A stretch of 14,074 bases of DNA from Bacteroidaceae bacterium (GTDB taxonomy: Bacteria; Bacteroidota; Bacteroidia; Bacteroidales; Bacteroidaceae): contig JAEDIG010000063.1 of NCBI GenBank assembly GCA_016292545.1, positions 1 through 14,074 of the forward strand, read 5' to 3'. How positions within the stretch are numbered: position 1 is the first letter of the stretch; each line of letters opens with the position of its first letter. Below are positions 6,463 to 13,702 of this stretch, piece by piece. The notes below the pieces were generated by a model. It did no database searches, had not been told where the DNA came from, and was given only the letters and a program-made list of their open reading frames with translations. The position numbers and the translations under genes were made by a program.

Positions 6463-8988
6463 ATGTTATATCCACAAAAGATTGAGCAGAAACTGGGATT
6501 CAACGAAATCCGCCAGCTCCTCCATGCCCATTGCCTGAGCCCCATGGGCAAAGGACGCGTTGACGACATGCAGTTTGTCACCAGCCCGCAGGTGGTGAGG
6601 CAACTCCATGCCCAGGTGGCGGAATACGGACGCATCATGGCCGAGGAAACGGACATGCCTCCGCAGGATTTCTTCGACCTCAGAGCCGACATCCGCCGCA
6701 TAGCCGTGGAAGGGACCTATCTGGAGGAGCAACAGATGTGGGACCTCTACCGCTCGCTGCAGACGCTACACGCATGGGTGGCCCTCATACGCAGGAACGA
6801 CGAGGACAACCACGTGAAATTCCCTGCCCTGGAGCTGCTGGCCCAAGGGGTATTCACCTTTCTGAGCGTGACCAAGCGTGTGGAACAGATTCTCGACAAA
6901 TACGGACGCATCAAGGATGAGGCCAGCCCCGGGCTGGCCGACATCCGCCGCCAGCTGCGGCAGGCCGAGGGGTCGGTGAGCCACACGCTCCAGTCCATCC
7001 TCCGGAAGGCACAGGCCGAGGGGCTGGTGGACAAGGATGTGTCGCCCACCCTCCGCGACGGCCGGCTGGTGATACCCGTAGCCCCTGCCCTGAAGAAAAG
7101 GCTGCGCGGCATTGTGCACGACGAGAGCGCCAGCGGAAAAACCGTGTTCATAGAACCAGCCGACGTGGTGGAGGCCAACAACAGGATCCGCGAGCTGGAA
7201 GCCGAAGAACGCAGGGAAATCATCCACATCCTGCGCACGTTTACGGAAACGTTGCGTCCCAACGTGAGGGAACTGCTCCGCGGCTTTGAGTTCCTGGCCG
7301 ACATAGAGTTCGTGGGGGCCAAGTACCATCTGGCCAACCGCATCGGAGGCCATACGCCATCCATCTCCGATGCCCCCCTGCTCGACTGGGTGATGGCCGA
7401 GCATCCGCTGCTGGCCCTCAACCTGAGGAAACAGGGCAAGAAAGTGGTGCCCCTCGACATCTGCCTCCACCGCAAGCAGCGCATCCTCCTCATCAGCGGC
7501 CCCAACGCGGGCGGAAAGAGTGTGTGTCTGAAAACTGTGGGCCTGCTCCAATACATGCTCCAATGCGGGCTTCCTGTGCCCATGAAGGAGAATTCCAAGG
7601 CCGGCATCTTTGAACGCATCTTCATCGACATAGGCGACGAGCAAAGCATAGAGGATGACCTGAGCACCTACAGCAGCCACCTGCTGAACATGAAATTCAT
7701 GATGCGCAACGCCAATCCCTCCACCCTTCTGCTCATCGACGAGTTCGGAAGCGGCACGGAGCCCACCATCGGAGGAGCCTTTGCAGAAAGCATGCTCAAG
7801 CGGTTTGTAGGCCGTGGGGCCTTTGGTGTGATCACCACCCACTACCAGAACCTGAAGCACTTTGCAGAGGGCACGCCCGGTGTGGTGAACGGAGCCATGC
7901 TCTATGACCGCCACCGGATGCAGGCACTCTTCCAGCTGCAGATTGGCAACGCAGGCAGCAGCTTTGCCGTGGAGATTGCACGCAAAATCGGCATTCCCGA
8001 GGATGTGATTGCCGATGCCACCGAACTGGTGGGCAAGGAATATGTGAATGCCGACAAATATCTGCTCGACATCACCCGCGACAAACGCTATTGGGAAGGC
8101 AAGCGGCAGACCATCCATTCGCAGGAGAAGCAGATGCAGCAATCCATAGAGAAATACGAGCGGGAGATTACCGACCTGCAACAAAAAAGAAAGGAAATCC
8201 TGAAACAGGCACAAGCACAGGCCGAAAAAATCATCCAGGATGCCAATGCCATGATTGAAAACACGATTCGCGAAATACGCGAATCACAGGCCGAAAAGGC
8301 ACGCACCAAGGCATCGCGCCAGGAACTGGAGGACTTCCGCAAGCAGCTCCAAGAAAACTGGCAGCAGGAGCACGACGAGATGATTGCACGCAAGATGGCG
8401 CAAATAGAGGCACGCAAGAAACGGAAGGAGGAACGCAGGCAAAAGGCGCAGTCGGAAAAGGCCGGGAACAAGCAGGCCGCCCCTGTTGCAAAACCCGTGG
8501 AAACACGCGCCCTACAGCCCGGCGACACCTGCCGCATCAAGGGGCAGACCTCGGTGGGTGTGCTGGAAAGGATAGACGGGAAGAAGGCCACAGTCACCTT
8601 TGGGATGATGAAGACGCTGGTGGAACTGGACCGTCTGATGGCAGCCAAGCCCCTGGCTCCCGTGGCCACAGGCCCCGTTTCCTCTCTCTCGCGGTCCACC
8701 CAGAACGAGGTGCGCGAAAAGCATCTCTCCTTCTCGCAACAGCTCGATGTGAGGGGAATGAGGGGCGACGAGGCCCTTCAGGCCGTCACGTATTATATCG
8801 ACGATGCCGTACTGGTGGGGGCCCCGATGGTGCGCATCCTGCATGGCACAGGCGGCGGCATCCTGCGCAACCTCATCCGCGAATACCTGCAAACACTCCC
8901 CTTTGTGGCCTCCGCACGCGACGAGCACGTGCAGTTCGGAGGCTCGGGAATCACAGTTGTAACCTTCAAGGGACGCTCATCTGACTAG
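6463..8988 (+). CDS. mutS2: MutS2 family protein (ATPase with Smr nuclease domain)
   Basis: An 841-residue MutS2 paralogue. Unlike mismatch-repair MutS it lacks the N-terminal mismatch-binding domain. The family is known for suppressing homologous recombination in some bacteria and for acting on collided ribosomes in Bacillus; which role applies here is not visible. Order: core and clamp helices about 1-310; ABC-type ATPase with Walker A GPNAGGKS at 346-353 and Walker B LLLIDE ending at Glu427; a very charged coiled coil about 555-680; a small beta domain about 685-735; the C-terminal Smr domain about 758-841 with LDVRG at 761-765 and HGTGGG at 794-799. Both ATPase and Smr motifs look intact. 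It is slightly longer than the usual 780 or so residues, mainly in the coiled coil. It is the last gene of the relA operon. Confidence 0.94.
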   Translation: MLYPQKIEQKLGFNEIRQLLHAHCLSPMGKGRVDDMQFVTSPQVVRQLHAQVAEYGRIMAEETDMPPQDFFDLRADIRRIAVEGTYLEEQQMWDLYRSLQTLHAWVALIRRNDEDNHVKFPALELLAQGVFTFLSVTKRVEQILDKYGRIKDEASPGLADIRRQLRQAEGSVSHTLQSILRKAQAEGLVDKDVSPTLRDGRLVIPVAPALKKRLRGIVHDESASGKTVFIEPADVVEANNRIRELEAEERREIIHILRTFTETLRPNVRELLRGFEFLADIEFVGAKYHLANRIGGHTPSISDAPLLDWVMAEHPLLALNLRKQGKKVVPLDICLHRKQRILLISGPNAGGKSVCLKTVGLLQYMLQCGLPVPMKENSKAGIFERIFIDIGDEQSIEDDLSTYSSHLLNMKFMMRNANPSTLLLIDEFGSGTEPTIGGAFAESMLKRFVGRGAFGVITTHYQNLKHFAEGTPGVVNGAMLYDRHRMQALFQLQIGNAGSSFAVEIARKIGIPEDVIADATELVGKEYVNADKYLLDITRDKRYWEGKRQTIHSQEKQMQQSIEKYEREITDLQQKRKEILKQAQAQAEKIIQDANAMIENTIREIRESQAEKARTKASRQELEDFRKQLQENWQQEHDEMIARKMAQIEARKKRKEERRQKAQSEKAGNKQAAPVAKPVETRALQPGDTCRIKGQTSVGVLERIDGKKATVTFGMMKTLVELDRLMAAKPLAPVATGPVSSLSRSTQNEVREKHLSFSQQLDVRGMRGDEALQAVTYYIDDAVLVGAPMVRILHGTGGGILRNLIREYLQTLPFVASARDEHVQFGGSGITVVTFKGRSSD

Positions 8989-9008
8989 CCGTTGGAGCGT
9001 CCCTTTTT
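8968..9008 (+). terminator. Rho-independent terminator overlapping the mutS2 stop
   Basis: AAGGGACGCTC (8968-8978) pairs perfectly with GAGCGTCCCTT (8995-9005), an 11-bp stem with a 16-nt loop, and runs into five T at 9004-9008. The left arm lies in the last codons of mutS2 and the TAG stop (8986-8988) is in the loop. It lacks a T-tract on the minus strand, so it serves the plus-strand operon only. The rest of the gap to 9033 holds nothing else I can see. Confidence 0.9.
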
Positions 9009-9033
9009 CCATAACCCTACGCAGCCCCCGCCT

Positions 9034-11193
9034 TTATGAATAGTTGAACTCGTTCACAAGCCGGATGATGCGCTCCACCTGCGAATCTGTGAGCATGATG
9101 GAGATGGGCAGCGAAAGGACCTCCCGATGGATGCGCTCCGCAATGGGATACGAGAGATGGTTCCATTCGCTATATGCCTGCTGCTTGTGGGGCGGGATGG
9201 GATAATGGATCATCGTCTGTATGCCGTGTTCCGCCAGGAAATCCTGCAGGAGGTCACGGGCCGGACAGCGCACGGCATAGATATGGAACACATGCTCTTC
9301 CATGTGGGTGGGCAACTGCGGTTTGGTGATGAGCGGATTATGGATGCCTTTGTCATAGCACAGGGCTATCTGCCGCCTGCGCTCGTTGTCGGCATCCAGC
9401 CGCGGAAGCTTCACATTCAGCACAGCCGCCTGCAATTCATCACACCGGCTGTTGTAGCCCTTCACCTCGTTGACGTATTTCTGTGCGCTACCATAGTTGG
9501 CCATGGTGCGAATCAGGCGCGCAAGCGATTCATCGTCGGTGCACACACATCCAGCATCCCCCAACGCACCCAGATTCTTTCCCGGATAAAAGCTGAAGGC
9601 CGAAGCATCCGCCAAGTGGCCCGCCTTGCGCCCGTGATAGCAGGCGCCATGTGCCTGTGCCACATCATCCACTACCACCAGTCCATGCGCATGGGCAAAA
9701 CCACAAATGGAATCCATGTCACACACACGTCCGTACAGATGCACGGGCAGGACAGCCCGGGTGCGCGACGTAAGCGCCTCCTCCAGATTGTGGACATCCA
9801 TCAGATAGGTGTCGAGCGAAGGCTCCACCAGCACAGGTTTCAGGCCCACGTTGGTTACCGCCAGAATGGTGGCAATATAGGTATTGGAAGGCACTATCAC
9901 CTCGTCGCCCTCAGCCCATCCCATCAGGTACTTATAGGAATTGAGTGTGAGCATCAGGGCTTCCAGGCCATTGGCCGTGAGCACACAATGGGCCGCTCCA
10001 GTATATTCCGAGAAAGCCTCCTCGAAAGCCTTGTTCTCCTGTCCCAGCAGAAACCATCCGCGCTTCACCACATTTTCAACAGCCTCGCTCAGCTGAGGTT
10101 CATAGGTTTGGGTAATGGCCTTCAGGTCGAGATACTTCACTTTCCCGTCTTCCTCCTCCGCATGATTGCCAGCCATGCAGGATATGACATCGACATCCAG
10201 CCTCACCTCATACGTGTCATAGCATACAGCCCTGCCGCCAAACCCTTCCTTCTGGAAAATAAGGCCTTCGTTGAGCACATAGCCACCCAGCTCGTTGCTG
10301 GTGCCAAAGTCGATAAACTCCATCTGGCTGTACCGTTCGTTCACCAAGTAGCGGAAAAGGAGGTCCAGCGCACCATACTCGCGCCCTTCGTCGCCCACGG
10401 CTATATATTGGAAATGGGCCACCTGAAGGGTTTCGAAAACCACACATCCACCCATCACCTTCAGGTCTCTACGCACCAGGAACAGGCGTATATTCTTGGG
10501 GAAACGCTCCATCAGAAGCTGCATCTCCTCTACACTATGTACTGGAGCGGCATCGTGATGGACACGAAGCACCTCCTCCAACAGCGTCCAATACTCCCTC
10601 AGGGTATCCCAGTCGCCCTCCGTCAGGCGGTCGATATAGAAACCATGGTCAACAGCCTTGCGCGACTGCCGTATGCGGAGCGTACGCATGCGCAAGGGAT
10701 GGCGAGGATTCACTACTGTGCTCACCAGGCGACGGCTCAACTGTCCTCCGGCCCTAAAGAGCGCATACAAGTCCTCCTCGCTCGGCAAGGGCGTATATAT
10801 ATATGGTATGGGTTTGTACACAAACTTCTGCGCACGCAGATAATTCTGGAAATAGAACAGCACCATCTGCATCATCTGCAACACCTCTGTCTGGGTAGCC
10901 CCCTCCCTCACCACCAGACCACCGTATGTGAGTCCTTGATGGGAATACACGCATCTCTCGTCTTCGCGCCAGTTGGCAGGAAGGATTGCCTTCACGTTGC
11001 GTAGCGCCAGCTGGGCCTCACCCGGCTCGTCGGAGAAGTTGGTGTCGTCCACCACCAGCACACTACAATCCGCAAAGCGGGAGGCATGATAATCCATAAA
11101 TCCACGTTCAAAAAGAAACGTGCCGTTCTTGGACGTGCGCACGAACTCGTCCCATACGTCCCTATAATTTATAGAATAAGGTAGAATCTTCAT
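9034..11193 (-). CDS. Fusion protein: FemAB/GNAT-like acyltransferase plus DegT/DnrJ/EryC1-type sugar aminotransferase
   Basis: A 719-residue protein with two enzyme halves. Residues 1-335 resemble the FemAB/GNAT acyltransferases found in Bacteroidetes surface-polysaccharide loci (SHQGLTYGGL at 84-93; FIDFGTSNE at 293-301; QKEGFGG at 314-320). Residues about 352-719 are a PLP-dependent nucleotide-sugar aminotransferase of the DegT/FdtB/QdtB class, with VVVDDVAQAHG around Asp510-Gln513 and the Schiff-base lysine Lys539 in FYPGKNLGALGD. The linker (about 335-351) is acidic and contains Met340 (codon at 10176), a possible internal start. The upstream FdtA-like gene overlaps it by ATGA, so the likely role is to aminate C3 of a dTDP-3-keto-6-deoxyhexose and then acylate the amine. 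The aminotransferase call is firm; the acyl donor and the exact sugar (Fuc3N or Qui3N type) are inference. Confidence 0.88.
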   Translation of the reverse strand: MKILPYSINYRDVWDEFVRTSKNGTFLFERGFMDYHASRFADCSVLVVDDTNFSDEPGEAQLALRNVKAILPANWREDERCVYSHQGLTYGGLVVREGATQTEVLQMMQMVLFYFQNYLRAQKFVYKPIPYIYTPLPSEEDLYALFRAGGQLSRRLVSTVVNPRHPLRMRTLRIRQSRKAVDHGFYIDRLTEGDWDTLREYWTLLEEVLRVHHDAAPVHSVEEMQLLMERFPKNIRLFLVRRDLKVMGGCVVFETLQVAHFQYIAVGDEGREYGALDLLFRYLVNERYSQMEFIDFGTSNELGGYVLNEGLIFQKEGFGGRAVCYDTYEVRLDVDVISCMAGNHAEEEDGKVKYLDLKAITQTYEPQLSEAVENVVKRGWFLLGQENKAFEEAFSEYTGAAHCVLTANGLEALMLTLNSYKYLMGWAEGDEVIVPSNTYIATILAVTNVGLKPVLVEPSLDTYLMDVHNLEEALTSRTRAVLPVHLYGRVCDMDSICGFAHAHGLVVVDDVAQAHGACYHGRKAGHLADASAFSFYPGKNLGALGDAGCVCTDDESLARLIRTMANYGSAQKYVNEVKGYNSRCDELQAAVLNVKLPRLDADNERRRQIALCYDKGIHNPLITKPQLPTHMEEHVFHIYAVRCPARDLLQDFLAEHGIQTMIHYPIPPHKQQAYSEWNHLSYPIAERIHREVLSLPISIMLTDSQVERIIRLVNEFNYS

Positions 11194-11618
11194 AATCCGA
11201 CAAATTTCAAAAATTCCTGGTAATCGTGGATGTAGTCATCCGCGTCATACACGTCTGAAGCCAGGCAAACCGAAGCCGCCATTGGCGAAAAATCATACAG
11301 CCTGCACCATACCCCCGGAGGCACCAGCAGTCCCACATGAGAATCATCCATGCAAAGCGTCTTCTTCATGAAGCCATCGTCCAGTTCAATCCTGTAACTC
11401 CCGCCCACAGGAAAAAGCACCATCGAGCATGTGCGATGGGCATGATTGCCTCGCGTCTGTCCTTGCGAAACATCGTAAGTCCAGAAAATTCTCCTGATGG
11501 AAAAGGGAATATGGTGATTTCCCTCCAAAAAACAGAGTTTTCCTCTGTCATCCACCACGTTAGGTAGCTCTATAAGCTTGCATCCCCGTGGCAATATCAT
11601 TGCATTATTTTGCGTCAT
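11190..11618 (-). CDS. FdtA/QdtA-like dTDP-4-keto-6-deoxyglucose 3,4-ketoisomerase (WxcM-like cupin)
   Basis: A 142-residue single-domain cupin matching FdtA/QdtA sugar 3,4-ketoisomerases, which move the keto group of dTDP-4-keto-6-deoxyglucose from C4 to C3. Visible signatures are D-D-R-G-K-L at 23-28, TRGNHAH at 55-61 with His59 and His61 as the expected catalytic pair, VPPGVW at 99-104, and the usual family ending around DADDYIHDYQEFL. An in-frame ATG at 11675 would add a hydrophobic stretch but lies upstream of the promoter box at 11635-11642. ATG at 11618 is therefore preferred; 11600 (Met7) is also possible. The stop overlaps the next start as ATGA, implying translational coupling with the aminotransferase fusion. 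Whether the product has galacto (FdtA) or gluco (QdtA) configuration cannot be decided by eye. Confidence 0.88.
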   Translation of the reverse strand: MTQNNAMILPRGCKLIELPNVVDDRGKLCFLEGNHHIPFSIRRIFWTYDVSQGQTRGNHAHRTCSMVLFPVGGSYRIELDDGFMKKTLCMDDSHVGLLVPPGVWCRLYDFSPMAASVCLASDVYDADDYIHDYQEFLKFVGL

Positions 11619-11634
11619 ACTCACAATTTTTGCA

Positions 11635-11642
11635 CAAAGATA
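11635..11642 (-). promoter_or_regulatory. -7 box for the sugar-nucleotide operon
   Basis: On the minus strand TATCTTTG (11642 down to 11635) matches TAnnTTTG and sits 16 bp before the ATG at 11618, giving a very short leader. The -33 position has only a T-rich match without a clear TTTG. The tRNA promoter lies back-to-back with it about 43 bp away. Confidence 0.55.
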
Positions 11643-11661
11643 GAAAAAAAACACGAAAAAG

Positions 11662-11693
11662 CTTGCACGATTCAAAAAAAACCTCTACCTTTG
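11662..11693 (+). promoter_or_regulatory. Promoter of the tRNA-Ser/tRNA-Glu operon
   Basis: TACCTTTG at 11686-11693 matches the Bacteroidetes -7 box, and CTTG at 11662-11665 lies 20 nt upstream, within the known 19-21 nt spacing for the -33 element. Transcription would begin near 11700, giving a leader of about 50 nt before the first tRNA. Confidence 0.72.
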
Positions 11694-11749
11694 CATCGCA
11701 TTTGAGAGATGAGCGCTGCAAAGCAAACATCAAAAGGATGAAAAAGGAA

Positions 11750-11837
11750 GGAAGTTTGGGTGAGTGGCTGAAACCACCAGTTTGCTAAACTGACGTACGG
11801 GTTTACCGTACCGGGGGTTCGAATCCCCCAGCTTCCG
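11750..11837 (+). tRNA. tRNA-Ser (anticodon GCU)
   Basis: A full 88-nt class II tRNA. The acceptor GGAAGTT pairs with AGCTTCC (one G-T pair), discriminator G is at 11837, and the anticodon GCT at 11784-11786 sits in the loop TTGCTAA. The long variable arm characteristic of tRNA-Ser has stem GTACGG/CCGTAC. The T arm is GGGGG-TTCGAAT-CCCCC. CCA is not encoded, so it is added after transcription. It reads AGC/AGU codons. Confidence 0.96.
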
Positions 11838-11854
11838 CAAAACTCAGATGCCAT

Positions 11855-11926
11855 GGCGCTTTCGTCTAGCGGCTAGGACACATGCCTCTCACGCATGGAA
11901 CACGGGTTCGATTCCCGTAGGCGCTA
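11855..11926 (+). tRNA. tRNA-Glu (anticodon CUC)
   Basis: A 72-nt tRNA. The acceptor GGCGCTT pairs with AGGCGCT, including the G1-U72 pair common in tRNA-Glu. The anticodon stem CATGC/GCATG encloses CTCTCAC with anticodon CTC at 11888-11890, and the T arm is ACGGG-TTCGATT-CCCGT. CCA is not encoded. It reads GAG only, so a separate UUC isoacceptor is expected elsewhere. It lies 17 nt after tRNA-Ser, presumably in the same transcript. Confidence 0.95.
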
Positions 11927-11934
11927 CAAAAAGA

Positions 11935-11967
11935 AAGTCTTGGTCTAGACCAAGACTTCTTTTTTTT
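11935..11967 (+). terminator. Rho-independent terminator of the tRNA operon
   Basis: A perfect 24-bp palindrome at 11935-11958 (AAGTCTTGGTCT and its complement) folds in RNA into a 10-bp stem with a CUAG loop, followed by C and eight T (11960-11967). It begins 8 nt after tRNA-Glu. Confidence 0.93.
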
Positions 11968-12021
11968 ACCATATACATATATATATATTATAAGAACAAA
12001 GGACAAACAGTCATTGGCAAC

Positions 12022-12939
12022 ATGAGACATCAAATTACAGGCAGAGAATATGCCGCATCCAAATACATCACCTTGCATGTGCGCAGGGAGATGGAGCTGA
12101 TGGACTTTCTTCTGGAGCAGATGAGCGGAACAAGCAAGAATCGGGTCAAAGACCTGCTTTCGGGCCGGGCCGTAACAGTAGACAAGCAACTCGTAACCCG
12201 ACACGACCACCCGCTCAAGCCTGGAATGATTGTGATGGTGTCGCGCCACAAGCGATCCTCCGAACTCATCCACAAGTATGTCAGGATTATCTATGAAGAC
12301 AAACACCTTGTGGTAGTGGAAAAAGCACCCGGCATCCTCAGCATGGGTGTAAACCCCTCCCAACACAGCATCAAGACCGTTCTGGACGAATATTTCAAGA
12401 AAAGGCAATTCAAATGCACAGCCCACGTGGTACACAGACTCGACCGCGACACCAGCGGCCTGATGATGTATGCCAAAAACACAGACGTGCAGCAGGTGCT
12501 TGAAGAGAATTGGCACGATATGGTGTACGACCGACGCTATGTGGCCGTGTTGAGCGGAACCATGGAACGCGAGGGCGGAACCATACAAAGCTGGCTGCGC
12601 GACAACAAGGCTTTCGTCACCTATAGCAGCCCCACCGACAACGGCGGGAAACTGGCCATCACCCACTACCACACACTCCAGACCACGGGCAACCTGAGCC
12701 TGGTGGAGATGCGACTGGAAACAGGGCGGAAAAACCAGATAAGGGTGCACATGCAGGACCTGGGCCATCCCATAGTGGGCGACAAGAAGTATGGCAACGG
12801 CACCGACCCCATCGGACGCATGGCCCTGCACGCCTACCGCCTGTTCTTCCATCACCCCGTCACGGGTGAAACCATCAGGCTGGAAACGCCCTTTCCAAAG
12901 GAATTCATGCGGCTGTTCCAGGACAAACAGCCATCCTAA
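12022..12939 (+). CDS. RluA-family pseudouridine synthase with S4 domain
   Basis: A 305-residue enzyme that converts specific uridines in structured RNA, usually 23S rRNA, to pseudouridine. An S4 RNA-binding domain occupies about 24-74 and the catalytic domain about 85-300. The signature HRLDRDTSG is at 138-146 with Asp141 as the catalytic aspartate. Other family motifs are YVAVLSG, RLETGRKNQIRVHM and GHPIVGDKKYG. The length fits the RluA/RluC/RluD group, but the target uridine cannot be assigned from sequence alone, so no gene symbol is given. The frame is open upstream through tRNA-Glu, but the first sensible start is ATG 12022, after the tRNA terminator. The 54 bp between terminator and start are AT-rich (alternating TA near 11979-11988) with no clear TAnnTTTG box. 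The lipoprotein gene starts 43 bp downstream. Confidence 0.93.
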   Translation: MRHQITGREYAASKYITLHVRREMELMDFLLEQMSGTSKNRVKDLLSGRAVTVDKQLVTRHDHPLKPGMIVMVSRHKRSSELIHKYVRIIYEDKHLVVVEKAPGILSMGVNPSQHSIKTVLDEYFKKRQFKCTAHVVHRLDRDTSGLMMYAKNTDVQQVLEENWHDMVYDRRYVAVLSGTMEREGGTIQSWLRDNKAFVTYSSPTDNGGKLAITHYHTLQTTGNLSLVEMRLETGRKNQIRVHMQDLGHPIVGDKKYGNGTDPIGRMALHAYRLFFHHPVTGETIRLETPFPKEFMRLFQDKQPS

Positions 12940-12982
12940 GGCAGCTCATACTATCATCCAAAATTATCATAATCAAAAAGTA

Positions 12983-13600
12983 ATGAAAAAAATCCGTTCA
13001 CTCGCATCCGCCTGCGCCATGGCGCTGATGCTGCAAGGCTGCGGCACCAGCACCGGCACAACTGCCGACAACAGCCTCGACACAGCCGCCACATCAAGTT
13101 TGGGAAATGTGCTCACATCGCTGCTCAGCAATCTCACCACCAACACCGACATCACAGGCACTTGGACCTACAGCAATCCAAAGATTGTGTTTGAAAGCGA
13201 AAATATCCTCAGCCAGCTGGGTAGCACCGTAGCCAGCAGCAAGATGGAATCGATGCTCAGCAACCAGCTCACTAAGATTGGTTTCTCCAGCAAGAGCAAA
13301 CTCACGCTCAACAGCGACAAGTCCTACACCTTCTCCGTTGGTTCCAAGGACTATGCCGGCACATACACCTACGACACCAAGTCCCACCAACTGATACTCA
13401 CGGGTGCGCTGGGAATCACCAACTATTCCTGCACAGCCGTGGTGAAGAACGGTGAGCTCTACATGCTCCACGATGCAGACAACCTGCTGGCTCTGGCCAC
13501 CAAATTGTCCACCGGCAGCAAGAACACCACACTTTCCACCCTTTCCTCCCTCCTGGGCAACTACTCGGGTCTGAAACTGGGCTGGACCATGAAAAAGTAA
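12983..13600 (+). CDS. DUF4923 family lipoprotein, function unknown
   Basis: A 205-residue Bacteroidetes protein that I recognise as DUF4923. The signal peptide is MKKIRSL followed by a hydrophobic stretch and LQGC, making Cys20 the likely lipidated residue; the Gln at -2 is slightly unusual for a lipobox. The mature start is a Ser/Thr-rich linker (about 21-50), then ITGTWTY and a series of short alternating strands (KSYTFSVGSKDYAGTYTYD, GELYMLHDADN) suggesting a lipocalin-like or META-like beta-barrel in the cell envelope. The ATG at 12983 follows the pseudouridine synthase by 43 bp with no obvious promoter between, so the two may be co-transcribed. It ends before a bidirectional hairpin. 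No function can be assigned. Confidence 0.85.
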   Translation: MKKIRSLASACAMALMLQGCGTSTGTTADNSLDTAATSSLGNVLTSLLSNLTTNTDITGTWTYSNPKIVFESENILSQLGSTVASSKMESMLSNQLTKIGFSSKSKLTLNSDKSYTFSVGSKDYAGTYTYDTKSHQLILTGALGITNYSCTAVVKNGELYMLHDADNLLALATKLSTGSKNTTLSTLSSLLGNYSGLKLGWTMKK

Positions 13601-13622
13601 ATGCAATACAATCAACAAAAAA

Positions 13623-13658
13623 ACAAGCGGGGCCAAACACCTCGCTTGTCATTTTTTT
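13623..13658. terminator. Bidirectional terminator between converging genes
   Basis: ACAAGCGGGG (13623-13632) pairs with CCTCGCTTGT (13640-13649) with one G-T pair and a 7-nt loop. A T-run follows on the plus strand (13652-13658), and an A-run precedes it (13616-13623), which becomes a T-run on the minus strand. It can therefore end both the lipoprotein transcript and the rpmG/DUF4295 transcript. The 44 bp between it and the DUF4295 stop hold only a weak imperfect inverted repeat. Confidence 0.85.
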
Positions 13659-13702
13659 ATGTATATCCGTCCACTCGCAGGAGAGCGGGCGAAAACGAAT
13701 GC

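Noticed and set aside
9127..11004. A 625-codon open frame antisense to the fusion protein
   Set aside because: It has no domain or plausible N-terminus, and the minus strand carries the aminotransferase and acyltransferase motifs throughout.
11619..11675. ATG at 11675 as the start of the ketoisomerase, adding a hydrophobic segment resembling a signal peptide
   Set aside because: The promoter -7 box lies within this extension, and sugar ketoisomerases of this family are cytoplasmic and begin close to the cupin domain.
9034..11926. The FemAB-like domain using aminoacyl-tRNA from the adjacent tRNA-Ser and tRNA-Glu genes, giving a tRNA-dependent aminoacyl-sugar system
   Set aside because: The idea is attractive because true Fem proteins use aminoacyl-tRNA, but both tRNAs have ordinary elongator features, are transcribed divergently and have their own promoter and terminator. 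Many FemAB/GNAT-fold proteins use acyl-CoA. Proximity alone is not enough.
11971..11990. Alternating TA run as a promoter or replication element
   Set aside because: It is short, lacks the TAnnTTTG pattern and has no iterons or DnaA-box-like repeats around it.
11848..12021. Open frame running from tRNA-Glu into the pseudouridine synthase
   Set aside because: It is just the in-frame extension upstream of ATG 12022 and crosses a tRNA and a terminator.
13659..13702. Imperfect inverted repeat (CCACTC / GAGCGG) past the DUF4295 stop
   Set aside because: It has only six pairs with a wobble or mismatch and no T-tract. The adjacent hairpin at 13623-13658 is a far better terminator.
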